A stretch of DNA of 64,000 bases, taken from NCBI GenBank assembly GCA_032622095.1, contig CP136062.1, positions 161,818,875-161,882,874 of the forward strand, in the 5' to 3' direction. Position 1 is the first letter of the stretch. Each line of letters starts with the position of its first letter. A program made the position numbers and the translations under genes. Below are positions 63,576-64,000 of this stretch, in pieces. The notes beneath the pieces are model-generated. The model saw only the letters and a program-made list of their open reading frames with translations, ran no database searches and was not told the origin of the DNA. This DNA is from Siphonodentalium dalli. Lineage: Eukaryota > Mollusca > Scaphopoda > Gadilida > Siphonodentaliidae.

Positions 63576-64000
63576 GACGCGGGTCCTCTACACATGCTGA
63601 CATTGTATATAATCATATCAGTACAGTTTAGAGTGACTCCCCTTATACCAGATTAATGAATGTGGGGAATGAAAGAAAAGACCGATTCTCAAATAAGACG
63701 TGTGTTGTGTTCTGACTATTTATTTTTTTAATTTAATAATGGCATGTGCGTGTATATAAATGGAAACATTGTCTTTTTTTGGTTGCGAAATAAAAACTAC
63801 TATGGCTGAAACAAAATTTGTTTACTTCCGGGTTCTGTTAGTGAGCAGATTGTTTATTTGGGAAAATTTGCTAAAAAATGTCTTTATAGTCCCTTTCTCA
63901 GCACGATCATTTTAGAACATGCTTAATCACCGGCGGGTCGCGTGGTATCATAACATTAGCACAATAAAAATATATTTTTACTTGCTATTTTCGACGCAAT
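63576..64000. other. no gene recognised
   Basis: AT-rich non-coding sequence to the window end. Confidence 0.3.

Overview
The window is AT-rich animal nuclear DNA. It shows spliced genes with GT-AG introns, non-LTR retrotransposons, a tyrosine-recombinase (DIRS/Ngaro-type) retrotransposon, a tRNA-derived SINE, many fold-back MITEs and long satellite arrays. This mix fits a marine invertebrate with a repeat-rich genome, perhaps a spiralian such as a mollusc, brachiopod, annelid or nemertean. The sequence alone does not fix the species. There are no operons, ribosome binding sites, CRISPR arrays or other prokaryotic features.

Two host genes can be supported. Gene A (+ strand, 27898-31470) is the 3' part of a multi-exon gene of unknown function. 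It has eight exons with compatible phases, an Asp-rich tract encoded by a GAT run, and a tail built by local duplication of an exon-intron unit; its third exon carries a frame break. Gene B (- strand, 60572 down to 50364) was assembled here from three exons whose phases fit exactly (60572-60456, 56571-56189, 50935-50364). It joins a short N-terminal piece and a Ser/Arg/Asp-rich disordered region to a C-terminal SGNH/GDSL-type hydrolase domain. A lone PHD-like exon lies at about 33.67-33.83 kb.

The rest is mobile or repeated DNA. 0.2-5.3 kb: a LINE gag remnant and a decayed DIRS/Ngaro-like element (gag, RT, RNase H, recombinase). 8.7-18.6 kb: small tandem repeats, dispersed repeats, a TTAA-bounded MITE, and an array of a CACACGCATGYGAGATA-like motif with a 301-bp higher-order period. 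19.1-23.4 kb: a nearly intact L1/Tx1-like LINE with one frameshift and a poly(A)-like tail. 26-27 kb: nested TTAA-type MITEs. 31.8-32.2 kb: a large palindrome. 34.7-41.1 kb: a roughly 150-bp satellite with a 1233-bp higher-order repeat, interrupted by a 2.8-kb jockey-superfamily-like LINE with an 8-bp target duplication. 41.4-49.1 kb: fold-back elements and arrays.

The introns of gene B (50.9-60.5 kb) hold a dense stratigraphy of DNA elements with exact target duplications: hAT/P-like MITEs (8-bp duplications), TA-type and TTAA-type MITEs, a SINE (12-bp duplication), and a CpG-rich 917-bp terminal-inverted-repeat element with a 6-bp duplication that carries an intact 162-codon ORF of unknown function. 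A 1675-bp hAT-type element with an 8-bp duplication lies just upstream of the first identified gene B exon. The 917-bp element and the spliced SGNH gene are the two observations most worth following.
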